Assembly: GCF_017583065.1 (NCBI RefSeq)
Contig: NZ_JAGEVL010000001.1
Coordinates: 434,001 to 498,000, forward strand
DNA: 64,000 nucleotides
Source: Staphylococcus shinii
Lineage (GTDB): Bacteria > Bacillota > Bacilli > Staphylococcales > Staphylococcaceae
Direction of reading: 5' to 3'
Shown: in pieces, positions 12,310 to 21,018 of the stretch
Layout of the letters: the number at the start of each line of letters is the position of its first letter
Numbering within the stretch: the first letter of the stretch is position 1
Notes under the pieces: model-generated
Databases searched by the model: none
The model's input: the letters and a program-made list of their open reading frames with translations, nothing else
What the model was told of the DNA's origin: nothing
Position numbers and translations under genes: made by a program

Positions 12310-13140
12310 CTAAAATTCTTCATATACTGCTGGATCTTGTCCTTTTAATCTGCCGTCTTTTTGAGTTAAAGCATTTATTTTTTCTATATCATCATGCTCT
12401 AAAGTGAAATCAAAAACTTCTTTATTTTGAATTTGTCTAGCAATAGAAGTTGCTTTTGGAATAGGTACTACACCATTTTGAATATGCCATCTTAAAATAA
12501 TTTGAGGAATGGTTTTATCGTATTTTTCTGCTATCACTTCAATATCCTTATCATTTATAACTTCTGAAGCACGACCAAGAGGGCTCCATGCTTGCGTGAT
12601 AATTCCTTTTTCATTATGATAGCTAATCATATCTTGTTGATTAAAATAAGGATGTAATTCTATTTGGTTAACTGAGGGCAGGACGCCTGTTTCTTGTTCT
12701 AACGTTTCAATGTGTTCAGGCAAGAAATTACATACACCGATAGATTTAATTAGCCCAGCATTACGAGCATCAATCATAGCTTGCCAAGCCTCAATAAATT
12801 TACCATGTCTTGGATTTGGCCAATGTATTAAGTATAAATCGATATATTCCACATTCAAACGATAAATCGATTCTTGAATAGCAATCATTGCCGCATTGTA
12901 GTCTTGATAACGTCCAGGAAGTTTAGAAGTTACAATTATTTGGTCTCTTGAGACATGACTCTGTTCAATCGCTTTACCGACAGTGCCTTCATTCTCATAA
13001 TTGTATGCAGTATCTAATAAACGATAACCTTGATTTAACGCACTAACAATCGCATGCATTCCTGATACACCATTTAATTTATATGTGCCAAATCCTATTT
13101 GTGGTATTATCTTTCCATCAATCATATCTAAATTTTGCAT
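12310..13140 (-). CDS. Aldo/keto reductase
   Basis: A 276-residue NADPH-dependent oxidoreductase of the aldo/keto reductase family. The catalytic tetrad is present: Asp43, Tyr48, Lys73 and His106 (in LIHWPNP). The C-terminal IPKAT cofactor motif is kept. It resembles B. subtilis YtbE/YvgN-type enzymes that reduce methylglyoxal and similar aldehydes, but the real substrate cannot be read from sequence. The start is ATG 13140, since AGGAGG is nine bases before it. It stands alone between the lysine operon promoter and the ABC-F gene. Confidence 0.9.
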   Translation of the reverse strand: MQNLDMIDGKIIPQIGFGTYKLNGVSGMHAIVSALNQGYRLLDTAYNYENEGTVGKAIEQSHVSRDQIIVTSKLPGRYQDYNAAMIAIQESIYRLNVEYIDLYLIHWPNPRHGKFIEAWQAMIDARNAGLIKSIGVCNFLPEHIETLEQETGVLPSVNQIELHPYFNQQDMISYHNEKGIITQAWSPLGRASEVINDKDIEVIAEKYDKTIPQIILRWHIQNGVVPIPKATSIARQIQNKEVFDFTLEHDDIEKINALTQKDGRLKGQDPAVYEEF

Positions 13141-13256
13141 TTTCAAATTCCTCCTAGCTTAAACTTATAATGATTATATAATTCTTGAAAAGCATTTCAA
13201 AGTAATTGGCCCATACAACATTTGTTTTACAATCATCAAAAGGGGAGTAATAAAAA

Positions 13257-13288
13257 GTCTGCCAGATTATAATTATAACCCGGCAGAC
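13257..13288 (-). terminator. Terminator of the ABC-F gene
   Basis: GTCTGCC and GGCAGAC flank a partly self-complementary AT loop. On the minus strand the stem is followed by TTTTTA. It is about 45 bases past the ABC-F stop codon. Confidence 0.7.
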
Positions 13289-13331
13289 AAATATATTTTC
13301 ATATTTTTAATTATTATTTAACAATCGTTAA

Positions 13332-14936
13332 TTATTTTGTTAATACACCAGTTTCTTCTAAATAAGCTTGGTATGATATCTCTTTAGATACAGCTCCAGC
13401 TGGATTTAAGTCGATGACACGGTTTGCGATTGTATTAATAAATTCAAAGTCATAAGAAGTGAAAATAAGCGACCCTTTAAAGTTTTTCAAACCATCATTA
13501 ACAGCAGTAATACTTTCTAAATCTAAGTGGTTTGTAGGCTCATCAAGTAATAATACGTTTGCGCTTGATAACATCATTTTACTTAGCATACAACGTACTT
13601 TTTCTCCACCTGATAATACACTTGCTTTTTTCTTAACTTCTTCACCACTAAATAACATACGACCTAAGAAACCACGTAAGAACGTTTCAGTTTGCTCATC
13701 CTCAGGGGCGTATTGACGTAACCAATCGACAAGATTCATGTCTACACCTTCAAAGAATTCTGAGTTATCTTTAGGGAAGTAACTACGAGATGTAGTAACA
13801 CCCCATCTTACTGTACCTTCATCAGGTTCCATTTCTCCGGCTAGTATTTTCAGTAATGTTGATTTAGCAAATTCACTATCGCCAATTAACACAGCTTTAT
13901 CATTTGGATCCATAGTAAACGAAATGTTATCAAGAACTTTAACACCATCTATTGATTTTGATAGGTTTTCTACAAATAATAAATCATTACCAATTTCACG
14001 TTCCGGTGTGAATTTCACAAATGGGTAACGGCGAGAAGAAGGTTGAATATCATCGAGTTCAATTTTCTCTAATTGCTTTTTACGACTTGTCGCTTGTTTA
14101 GATTTAGAAGCGTTCGCAGAGAAACGCGCAACAAAGTCTTGTAACTCTTTAATTTTTTCTTCTTTTTTCTTATTTTGATCTTGAGCCATTTTCATAGCTA
14201 ATTCACTTGATTGATACCAGAAGTCATAGTTACCAACATAAACTTTAATCTTTCCATAATCTAAATCAGCAATATGTGTACATACATTATTTAAAAAGTG
14301 TCTATCATGTGATACAACGATAACAGTATTATCGAAATTAATAAGGAAATCTTCTAACCAACTGATAGCGGGAATATCTAGTCCGTTGGTAGGCTCATCT
14401 AATAATAGTACGTCTGGTTGACCAAAAAGACTCTGTGCTAATAATACTTTAACTTTTTGATTATTTTCTAATTCTGACATCTTCTTGTCTTGCAAGTCGG
14501 CTTTAATACCAAGACCAGAAAGTAGGGAACCGGCATCTGCCTCTGCATTCCAACCGTCCATTTCTGCGAATTCACCTTCAAGTTCAGCAGCTCTGATACC
14601 ATCTTCATCACTGAAATCTGGTTTCATATAAATTTCGTCTTTTTCTTTCATTACTTCATATAAACGTTCATGACCTTTAATAACAACATCTAACACACGT
14701 TCATCTTCAAAAGCGAAGTGATCTTGTTTTAATACTGCTAAACGTTCATTTTTACCCATTGAAACATGGCCAGTTTGAGCATCTAATTCACCTGATAAAA
14801 TCTTTAAGAACGTTGATTTACCAGCTCCATTTGCCCCAATCAAACCATAGCAATTGCCATCTGTAAACTTAATATTTACATCTTCGAATAATTTACGATC
14901 GCCAAATCGTAAACTTACATCAGTAACTTGTAACAT
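13332..14936 (-). CDS. ABC-F family ATPase (YkpA/YbiT-like)
   Basis: A 534-residue ABC-F protein with two ATP-binding domains on one chain and no membrane segment. The first Walker A is GANGAGKST and the second is degenerate (GDSEFAKST). Walker B regions read LLLDEPTNGLD and LLLDEPTNHLD. A charged interdomain linker (about residues 240-300) is the region that enters the ribosomal E site in this family. ABC-F proteins act on ribosomes rather than transport. The closest type is YkpA/YbiT, not a known antibiotic-protection subclass. The start is ATG 14936 with AAGGAG just upstream, so an upstream in-frame ATG at 14981 is rejected. It is divergent from cvfB. Confidence 0.9.
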   Translation of the reverse strand: MLQVTDVSLRFGDRKLFEDVNIKFTDGNCYGLIGANGAGKSTFLKILSGELDAQTGHVSMGKNERLAVLKQDHFAFEDERVLDVVIKGHERLYEVMKEKDEIYMKPDFSDEDGIRAAELEGEFAEMDGWNAEADAGSLLSGLGIKADLQDKKMSELENNQKVKVLLAQSLFGQPDVLLLDEPTNGLDIPAISWLEDFLINFDNTVIVVSHDRHFLNNVCTHIADLDYGKIKVYVGNYDFWYQSSELAMKMAQDQNKKKEEKIKELQDFVARFSANASKSKQATSRKKQLEKIELDDIQPSSRRYPFVKFTPEREIGNDLLFVENLSKSIDGVKVLDNISFTMDPNDKAVLIGDSEFAKSTLLKILAGEMEPDEGTVRWGVTTSRSYFPKDNSEFFEGVDMNLVDWLRQYAPEDEQTETFLRGFLGRMLFSGEEVKKKASVLSGGEKVRCMLSKMMLSSANVLLLDEPTNHLDLESITAVNDGLKNFKGSLIFTSYDFEFINTIANRVIDLNPAGAVSKEISYQAYLEETGVLTK

Positions 14937-15079
14937 GCATTTACTCCTTTTCGTTAATCTACCGGACAAATTATAACACACTTAGCTTGTACTTTCGACC
15001 ATTCTCGCTATACTGATGCTTGTTTCCTTATAGCATGTTATAATAAGAAAGAATAAATTTATGTACGAAGGAGAAAAGT

Positions 15080-15979
15080 ATGGCCCAAGATGAAAAAGAT
15101 ATAGTAGGTTCAATAGAATTTCTTGAAGTTGTTGGTATAGAAGGCTCAACATATCAATTAAGAGGACCAAATGGCGAAGACGTAAAACTAAACCAATCTG
15201 AAATTAACGAAGAAGATGAATTACAAATAGGAGAAGAATATAGTTTCTTCATCTATCCAAACAGATCAGGAGCATTATTTGCCACACAAAATATGCCTGA
15301 TATCACAACAGATAAGTATGCTTTTGTTAAAGTGATCAAAACAGACCGCGATGGCGCGCATGTAGATGTCGGTTTACCAAGAGAGGTATTAATTCCTTGG
15401 GTAGATTTACCAAAAGTAAAAGAAGTATGGCCAATACAAGGTGATGAGTTATTTGTTACTTTACGTGTGGACAGAGACAACAATATGTTTGCGCGTTTAG
15501 CAACTGAAACTATTGTCGAACAAATGTACACCCCTTCATTTGAAAATGAAAAACAAAACCAAGTTATCGAAGCTAGACCATATCGTCTATTAAGAATTGG
15601 TAGTTTCTTACTATCTAAAGATGGATATAAAATATTTGTTCATGAATCTGAACGTAAAGCAGAACCACGTCTTGGTGAAAATGTAAAAGTACGTATTATT
15701 GGCCAAAATGATAAAGGTGAATTAAACGGGTCATTTTTACCATTAGCTCACGAAAGACTGGATGATGATGGGCAACACATTTTTGATTTACTTGTAGAAT
15801 ATAACGGTGAACTACCATTTTCAGACAAATCAAGTCCAGAAGCCATTAAAGAGATTTTCAACATGAGCAAAGGATCATTTAAAAGAGCGATTGGTCACCT
15901 TTACAAAAACAAAATTATTAATATTGAAAGTGGTAAAATAGCATTAACTCAAAAGGGCTGGGACCGAGTAGAAAAATAG
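15080..15979 (+). CDS. cvfB: Conserved virulence factor B, S1-like RNA-binding protein
   Basis: A 299-residue cytoplasmic protein matching staphylococcal CvfB, known there to bind RNA and to affect agr-dependent virulence genes. It contains successive S1-like OB-fold domains in roughly the first 220 residues and a C-terminal winged helix (about 235-299) beginning LLVEYNGELPFSDKSSP. The ribosome site GAAGGAGAAAAGT precedes the ATG. It is divergent from the ABC-F gene and is followed by its own terminator. Confidence 0.92.
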   Translation: MAQDEKDIVGSIEFLEVVGIEGSTYQLRGPNGEDVKLNQSEINEEDELQIGEEYSFFIYPNRSGALFATQNMPDITTDKYAFVKVIKTDRDGAHVDVGLPREVLIPWVDLPKVKEVWPIQGDELFVTLRVDRDNNMFARLATETIVEQMYTPSFENEKQNQVIEARPYRLLRIGSFLLSKDGYKIFVHESERKAEPRLGENVKVRIIGQNDKGELNGSFLPLAHERLDDDGQHIFDLLVEYNGELPFSDKSSPEAIKEIFNMSKGSFKRAIGHLYKNKIINIESGKIALTQKGWDRVEK

Positions 15980-16082
15980 TCCACGAAGTTAAATGTAAAA
16001 ACTATATTCAACAATTACCTTGATAACACAGAACATAGAATATAATTAAATCAAATTATTCTTTATAAGAAGTACACCTTAT

Positions 16083-16125
16083 AACCTGAAAATACTACGG
16101 TAAAGTAGTTATTTTCAGGTTTTTT
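16083..16125 (+). terminator. cvfB terminator
   Basis: AACCTGAAAATA-CTAC pairs with GTAG-TTATTTTCAGGTT and is followed by a T run. It is about 100 bases past the cvfB stop. Confidence 0.8.
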
Positions 16126-16246
16126 AGCGTTTATATTACAAACCCTAAATTTTCGTAATATATCACTTACGCTAAAAACAGTGCTATCAAAGCATTTTTA
16201 GTACTAATGCATATTATCATATTCCAAATATAAACATTGTAAACGA

Positions 16247-16276
16247 TGTAAATGTTTTCTTAACGAAACATTTACA
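16247..16276 (+). promoter_or_regulatory. Candidate PhoP operator before pstS
   Basis: TGTAAATGTTT and AAACATTTACA are a perfect 11-base inverted repeat with an 8-base loop, and a further TGTAAA lies at 16238-16243. TTTACA-type hexamers about 11 bases apart are the known PhoP-box pattern of Firmicutes. The site is 97 bases before the pstS ATG. Phosphate-starvation control is inferred. Confidence 0.6.
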
Positions 16277-16372
16277 CTAACTATATTTGTATTTAATAAA
16301 TTGTGTGTAGTATAGGAACTGTAATAAATACATATAACTTTTGGGTTATTCACTTATTAGGAGGATGTTTCA

Positions 16373-17326
16373 ATGAAAAAATGGCAATTATTTGGTACTA
16401 CAGCAATCGGCGCTTCACTTTTATTAGGTGCTTGTGGTGGCGGTAACGCAGACTCAGGTAAAGGCGAAGGAGAAGTTAAGGGCGATGGCTCTTCTACAGT
16501 AGGTCCAATCATTGAAAAACTAAATGAAAAATTTGCTAAAGATAATTCAGATGTAACAGTTTCTTCTGGTACTTCAGGTACAGGTGGCGGCTTTGAGAAA
16601 TTCATAGCAGGGAATACTGATTTTTCAAACGCTTCTAGACCAATCAAAGATGAAGAAAAGAAAAAACTAGATGATAAAGGCATTAAATACGATGAATTCA
16701 AAATTGCTCAAGATGGTGTAACGATTACCGTAAACAAAGATAATGATTTCGTTGATGAACTTACAAAAGAACAACTTAAGAAAATCTACTCAGGCGAAGC
16801 AAAAACTTGGAAAGATGTTAATTCAGAATGGCCATCAAAAGAAATTAAAGCTTTCTCACCTGACCAATCACATGGTACTTACGACTTCTTTACTGAAGAA
16901 GTAATGGATAAAGGGGATATCAAGGCTGAGAAAAACGCTGATACAAACGTAATAGTACAATCAGTTCAAAACAATGAAAATGGTGTTGGTTACTTTGGTT
17001 ACAACTTCTACGAACAAAATAAAGATAAATTAAAAGAAGTTAAAGTTAAAGATGATGAAGGTAAAACTACCGAGCCAACTAAGAAAACAATCCAAGATGG
17101 TTCTTACGCTTTAAGTAGACCATTATACATTTACACAAATGAGAAAAAATTAAAAGATAATGAAGGATTCCAAGACTTTATGAAATTTGTACTTGAAGAC
17201 AAAGGTAAATCAGCTGAAGATGCAGGTTTCGTAGCATTACCTGAAAAAGATTACAAAGAACAACAAGATAAATTAAAAGATATTATTGGTAAAGAAAGCA
17301 AAGACAGCAAAAAAGAAGACAAATAA
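16373..17326 (+). CDS. pstS: Phosphate ABC transporter, phosphate-binding lipoprotein
   Basis: A 317-residue lipoprotein that captures phosphate outside the membrane for PstCAB. The signal peptide ends in lipobox LLGAC with lipidated Cys21. The phosphate-binding loops GDGSSTVGP (about 38-46) and [10 protein letters not shown] (about 63-72) are typical PstS motifs. AGGAGGATG lies just upstream of the start. A terminator hairpin after the gene and before pstC would make PstS more abundant than the permease subunits, as usual for binding proteins. Confidence 0.96.
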   Translation: MKKWQLFGTTAIGASLLLGACGGGNADSGKGEGEVKGDGSSTVGPIIEKLNEKFAKDNSDVTVSSGTSGTGGGFEKFIAGNTDFSNASRPIKDEEKKKLDDKGIKYDEFKIAQDGVTITVNKDNDFVDELTKEQLKKIYSGEAKTWKDVNSEWPSKEIKAFSPDQSHGTYDFFTEEVMDKGDIKAEKNADTNVIVQSVQNNENGVGYFGYNFYEQNKDKLKEVKVKDDEGKTTEPTKKTIQDGSYALSRPLYIYTNEKKLKDNEGFQDFMKFVLEDKGKSAEDAGFVALPEKDYKEQQDKLKDIIGKESKDSKKEDK

Positions 17327-17347
17327 TTTTTAATTAAATCGATAAGG

Positions 17348-17422
17348 GTTGGGATTCTGGAATGGACACAAAGTAAACTTTGTACACTACTTTGTCATCA
17401 CACTTCCAGTCCCAACTTTTTT
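17348..17422 (+). terminator. Attenuating hairpin between pstS and pstC
   Basis: GTTGGGA-TT-CTGGAA pairs with TTCCAG-TCCCAAC, followed by six T. Smaller hairpins lie in the loop. It sits inside the operon, so it most likely gives partial termination and a high PstS to PstC ratio. Confidence 0.75.
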
Positions 17423-17458
17423 AAATAATTGGGAGTTTACAAGAAGGAAGGAATTCAC

Positions 17459-18388
17459 ATGGCGAATAATAACCTCTCCGTAAGTGAAATGATAGCAAAA
17501 AATAATGCTAAAAAGAATGGTACAAGCGATAAAATTGCACCAATCATTTTAGGCATTATTGCAGTTTTCTCTATTTTAGCAACAATTGGCATTATCGTAA
17601 CACTGTTAACAGAAACAATCACATTTTTCACACGCGTTTCATTAGCAGACTTTTTCCTTACAATGGAATGGAATCCATTTTCATCAACACCTAAATATGG
17701 TATCTGGGCGTTAATTTTAGGAACATTAAAAATTACAGCCATCGCTACCGTTGTTGCAGTACCACTTGGTTTAGGTGCAGCATTGTATTTAAGTGAATAT
17801 GCTTCACATAGAGCAAGAAGCATTATTAAACCAATATTAGAAATACTTTCCGGTATTCCGACAATCGTATTCGGTTTCTTCGCTTTAACTTTTGTTACAC
17901 CACTATTACGTTCTATATTCCCGGAATTAGGAAGTTTCAACTCTATCAGTCCAGGATTAGTCGTAGGGGTCATGATTATACCGTTAATCTCAAGCATGAG
18001 CGAAGATGCCATGTCTTCTGTTCCAAACAAAATGCGTGAAGGTGCTTTAGGTCTCGGCGCAACAAAATTCGAAGTCGCAACTAAAGTAGTATTACCAGCA
18101 GCTACATCAGGTATCATGGCATCAATTGTTTTAGCTATATCACGTGCTATAGGCGAAACAATGATTGTATCTCTTGCAGCCGGTAGTACACCAACTGCTT
18201 CATTGGATTTAACTGGTTCTATTCAAACAATGACTGGTTATATCGTACAAGTAGCTACAGGGGACGCAACATTTGGATCAGATATTTATTACAGTATATA
18301 CGCTGTAGGTTTCACGTTATTTATTTTCACTTTAATCATGAACTTATTATCACATTGGATCACAAAACGTTTCAGAGAGGAGTATTAA
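17459..18388 (+). CDS. pstC: Phosphate ABC transporter permease PstC
   Basis: A 309-residue inner-membrane permease with about six hydrophobic helices and the ABC permease EAA-type loop (around residues 195-215, EGALGLGATKFEVATKVV). It pairs with PstA to form the channel. The start is ATG 17459, because AAGGAAGGAATTCAC precedes it. An upstream ATG at 17429 lies inside the region after the terminator stem and lacks a ribosome site. One base separates it from pstA. Confidence 0.95.
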   Translation: MANNNLSVSEMIAKNNAKKNGTSDKIAPIILGIIAVFSILATIGIIVTLLTETITFFTRVSLADFFLTMEWNPFSSTPKYGIWALILGTLKITAIATVVAVPLGLGAALYLSEYASHRARSIIKPILEILSGIPTIVFGFFALTFVTPLLRSIFPELGSFNSISPGLVVGVMIIPLISSMSEDAMSSVPNKMREGALGLGATKFEVATKVVLPAATSGIMASIVLAISRAIGETMIVSLAAGSTPTASLDLTGSIQTMTGYIVQVATGDATFGSDIYYSIYAVGFTLFIFTLIMNLLSHWITKRFREEY

Positions 18389-18389
18389 T

Positions 18390-19304
18390 ATGGCTGAAAC
18401 AAACAATAGCAAAGTACTTGTCGATCAAAACACCGTTGAGAAAAAACTCTCTGGACGCTTATCCGTTAATAAAATTAATAAATGGGCATTTTTTGCTTGT
18501 ACGATGATCGGTTTACTTGTCTTAGCAGCATTAATCATAGATACACTCTTTAAAGGCGTAGGGCATCTGACACCATCATTTTTCACAAGCTTCTCATCCT
18601 CAACACCATCGATGGCAGGTATAAAAGGTGCCTTAATAGGAACAGTATGGTTGATGATTACAATCATCCCAATTTCTATTATTTTAGGTGTCGGAACTGC
18701 AATTTATTTAGAAGAATATGCTAAAGATAATGCATTTACAAATTTTATTAAAGTTAGTATTTCAAACTTAGCTGGTGTTCCATCAGTGGTATTCGGTTTA
18801 CTAGGTTTAACTATTTTTGTTCGAGGCATGGGTATCGAAGCTTTAGCGCTAAGTAATTCTATCTTAGCCGCTGCGCTGACAATGTCGTTGTTAATTCTGC
18901 CTGTAATTATTGTAGCTAGCCAAGAAGCTATAAGAGCAGTACCTAATTCAATTAGGGAAGCTTCATACGGGCTAGGTGGTAATAAATGGCAAACGATTCG
19001 TCGCATTGTATTGCCAGCAGCAATACCTGGTATATTAACAGGCTTTATACTTGCTCTATCTAGAGCATTAGGTGAAACTGCACCATTAATCCTCATCGGT
19101 ATACCAACTGTGTTGTTACAATTACCATCAAGTGTATTTGATCAGTTCCAAGCATTACCAATGGCAATCTACAACTGGGCTAAATTACCTCAGGCAGAAT
19201 TCCAAAACGTAGCTTCAGCGGGAATAATCGTATTACTAGTCATCTTATTATTGATGAACGCTATCGCAATATTCTTAAGAAATAAATACAGCAAAAAATA
19301 TTAA
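18390..19304 (+). CDS. pstA: Phosphate ABC transporter permease PstA
   Basis: A 304-residue permease with about six membrane helices and the cytoplasmic loop REASYGLGGNKWQTIRRIV that contacts PstB. It is the partner of PstC. The GAGAGGAG ribosome site lies within the last codons of pstC, so the two genes are tightly coupled. Confidence 0.95.
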   Translation: MAETNNSKVLVDQNTVEKKLSGRLSVNKINKWAFFACTMIGLLVLAALIIDTLFKGVGHLTPSFFTSFSSSTPSMAGIKGALIGTVWLMITIIPISIILGVGTAIYLEEYAKDNAFTNFIKVSISNLAGVPSVVFGLLGLTIFVRGMGIEALALSNSILAAALTMSLLILPVIIVASQEAIRAVPNSIREASYGLGGNKWQTIRRIVLPAAIPGILTGFILALSRALGETAPLILIGIPTVLLQLPSSVFDQFQALPMAIYNWAKLPQAEFQNVASAGIIVLLVILLLMNAIAIFLRNKYSKKY

Positions 19305-19411
19305 TTTAGTAATCGAATACAAGATTTTATCTAACTAGGCTATAAAAATGGGAATATGCTAACATTTTTTCGAAAATGTTAGCTCTTAGCCTTAAAAAAG
19401 GAGTTTTAATT

Positions 19412-20287
19412 ATGACTAACAAACAAATTAAAGATAGAAATGATGATTTACAATCACATACGAACCGTAATGACACACCTATAGCAACAATAGATCCAAA
19501 TGCATCAGATAATAAAATATCTGATACGCAAAAAAATATTGTGTATTCTACTAAAAACTTAGACTTATGGTATGGTGAAAACCATGCTTTAAAAAATATT
19601 AATCTCGATATTTTAGAAAATAATGTAACTGCTATTATCGGGCCTTCTGGTTGCGGTAAATCAACATATATCAAAGCATTAAACCGTATGGTAGAACTGG
19701 TACCATCTGTTAAAACAGCAGGAAAAATTTTATATCGTGATAATAATATTTTTGATGATAAATATTCTGTTGAAAAATTAAGAACAAATGTTGGTATGGT
19801 ATTCCAACAACCAAATCCATTCCCTAAATCAATTTATGATAATATCACATACGGCCCTAAAATTCATGGTATTAAAAATAAAAAAGTTTTAGATGAAATT
19901 GTAGAAAAATCATTACGTGGCGCAGCAATCTGGGATGAATTAAAAGATCGTTTAGATACAAACGCATACAGTTTATCAGGCGGACAGCAACAACGTGTTT
20001 GCATCGCTCGTACGTTAGCAATCGAACCAGATGTCATATTGATGGATGAGCCAACTTCTGCTTTAGATCCTATTTCTACATTAAAAGTTGAAGAACTAGT
20101 GCAAGAATTAAAAGAGAAATATTCGATTATTATTGTGACCCATAATATGCAACAAGCAGCTCGTGTCTCTGATAAAACTGCATTCTTCCTTAATGGCTAT
20201 GTAAATGAATACGATGATACTGACAAGATTTTCTCAAATCCTTCTGACAAACAAACAGAAGATTATATCTCTGGCAGATTCGGATAA
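19412..20287 (+). CDS. pstB: Phosphate ABC transporter ATPase
   Basis: A 291-residue ATPase that drives phosphate import. Walker A is GPSGCGKST, the signature is LSGGQQQR, and Walker B is [13 protein letters not shown] hydrophilic N-terminal extension of about 45 residues precedes the nucleotide-binding domain and is typical of the longer staphylococcal form. ATG 19412 is chosen because AAAAAAGGAG lies about 8 bases upstream. An in-frame start at 19376 lies upstream of that site. About 107 bases separate it from pstA. Confidence 0.95.
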   Translation: MTNKQIKDRNDDLQSHTNRNDTPIATIDPNASDNKISDTQKNIVYSTKNLDLWYGENHALKNINLDILENNVTAIIGPSGCGKSTYIKALNRMVELVPSVKTAGKILYRDNNIFDDKYSVEKLRTNVGMVFQQPNPFPKSIYDNITYGPKIHGIKNKKVLDEIVEKSLRGAAIWDELKDRLDTNAYSLSGGQQQRVCIARTLAIEPDVILMDEPTSALDPISTLKVEELVQELKEKYSIIIVTHNMQQAARVSDKTAFFLNGYVNEYDDTDKIFSNPSDKQTEDYISGRFG

Positions 20288-20294
20288 TTTAAGT

Positions 20295-20945
20295 ATGGCG
20301 ATTATTAGACGCAAATATGAAGGCCAACTCGACGATTTAATCAAAGACTTACGTCGACTTGGTCTTCATGTATATCGTAATATTGAATATGCATTAACGT
20401 CATTAAGTGAAGAAGATCGTAATTATGCTAGACAAACTATAGCCAAAGATAAAGATATCAATGCGATTGAAACTGAAATTAACGAAAAAGTTATCATGCT
20501 TATAACTAAGCAACAACCCATTGCCAGCGATTTGCGTTTAATGATGGCAGCAATGAAAATTGCTTCTGATTTCGAACGTATCGGGGACAACTCAGCTAAC
20601 ATTGCTGAAATTAGACTTAGAGCTAAGATTATTGATAATTACGTCCTCACAAGACTTAATACAATGGGAAAACTCGCGCTTTTAATGTTAAAAGATTTAA
20701 ACGATGCTGTAAGAGACAATGATATTACTTTAATTAAAGAGATTATCGAAAGAGATGTAGATATTGACGATTTATATAGAAACATAGTCAATACGACTTA
20801 TTTAATAGATAATGATCCTTTTGTAGCTGGCCAAGCGCATTTAGCTGCAAGATATCTAGAACGTATAGGAGATCATATTACTAACATAGCTGAAAATATT
20901 TACTTTTTCATCACAGGAGATCGCTACGAATCGTATAATAAATAA
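20295..20945 (+). CDS. phoU: Phosphate signalling protein PhoU
   Basis: A 216-residue all-helical protein with two PhoU three-helix repeats. Each carries an acidic metal-binding stretch (ASDFERIGDNSANIAE near residue 90 and RYLERIGDHITNIAE near residue 193). PhoU links the Pst transporter to the PhoR sensor and damps phosphate uptake. ATG 20295 is seven bases past the pstB stop and has only a weak ribosome site, so translation is probably coupled to pstB. Confidence 0.94.
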   Translation: MAIIRRKYEGQLDDLIKDLRRLGLHVYRNIEYALTSLSEEDRNYARQTIAKDKDINAIETEINEKVIMLITKQQPIASDLRLMMAAMKIASDFERIGDNSANIAEIRLRAKIIDNYVLTRLNTMGKLALLMLKDLNDAVRDNDITLIKEIIERDVDIDDLYRNIVNTTYLIDNDPFVAGQAHLAARYLERIGDHITNIAENIYFFITGDRYESYNK

Positions 20946-20948
20946 AAT

Positions 20949-21003
20949 AAGGCTCAATAGTCGCAAAGTGTTAAATACTTATGCGACTATTGAGCCTTTT
21001 TAT
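20949..21003. terminator. Bidirectional terminator between phoU and pepF
   Basis: A perfect 17-bp stem, AAGGCTCAATAGTCGCA with TGCGACTATTGAGCCTT, is followed by T on the plus strand and by TTATTTTATT on the minus strand. It serves the convergent pst operon and pepF. Confidence 0.88.
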
Positions 21004-21018
21004 ATCATCCTACACACT

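Noticed and set aside
13332..14936. ABC-F gene considered as an antibiotic-resistance protein (Vga/Msr type)
   Set aside because: Length, position and motifs match the housekeeping YkpA/YbiT type, conserved beside cvfB and lysC in staphylococci.
14982..15170. A minus-strand frame upstream of the ABC-F gene
   Set aside because: It is antisense to the start of cvfB and has no ribosome site.
17455..18117. A 220-codon minus-strand frame opposite pstC
   Set aside because: Antisense shadow of the PstC coding region, with no ribosome site.
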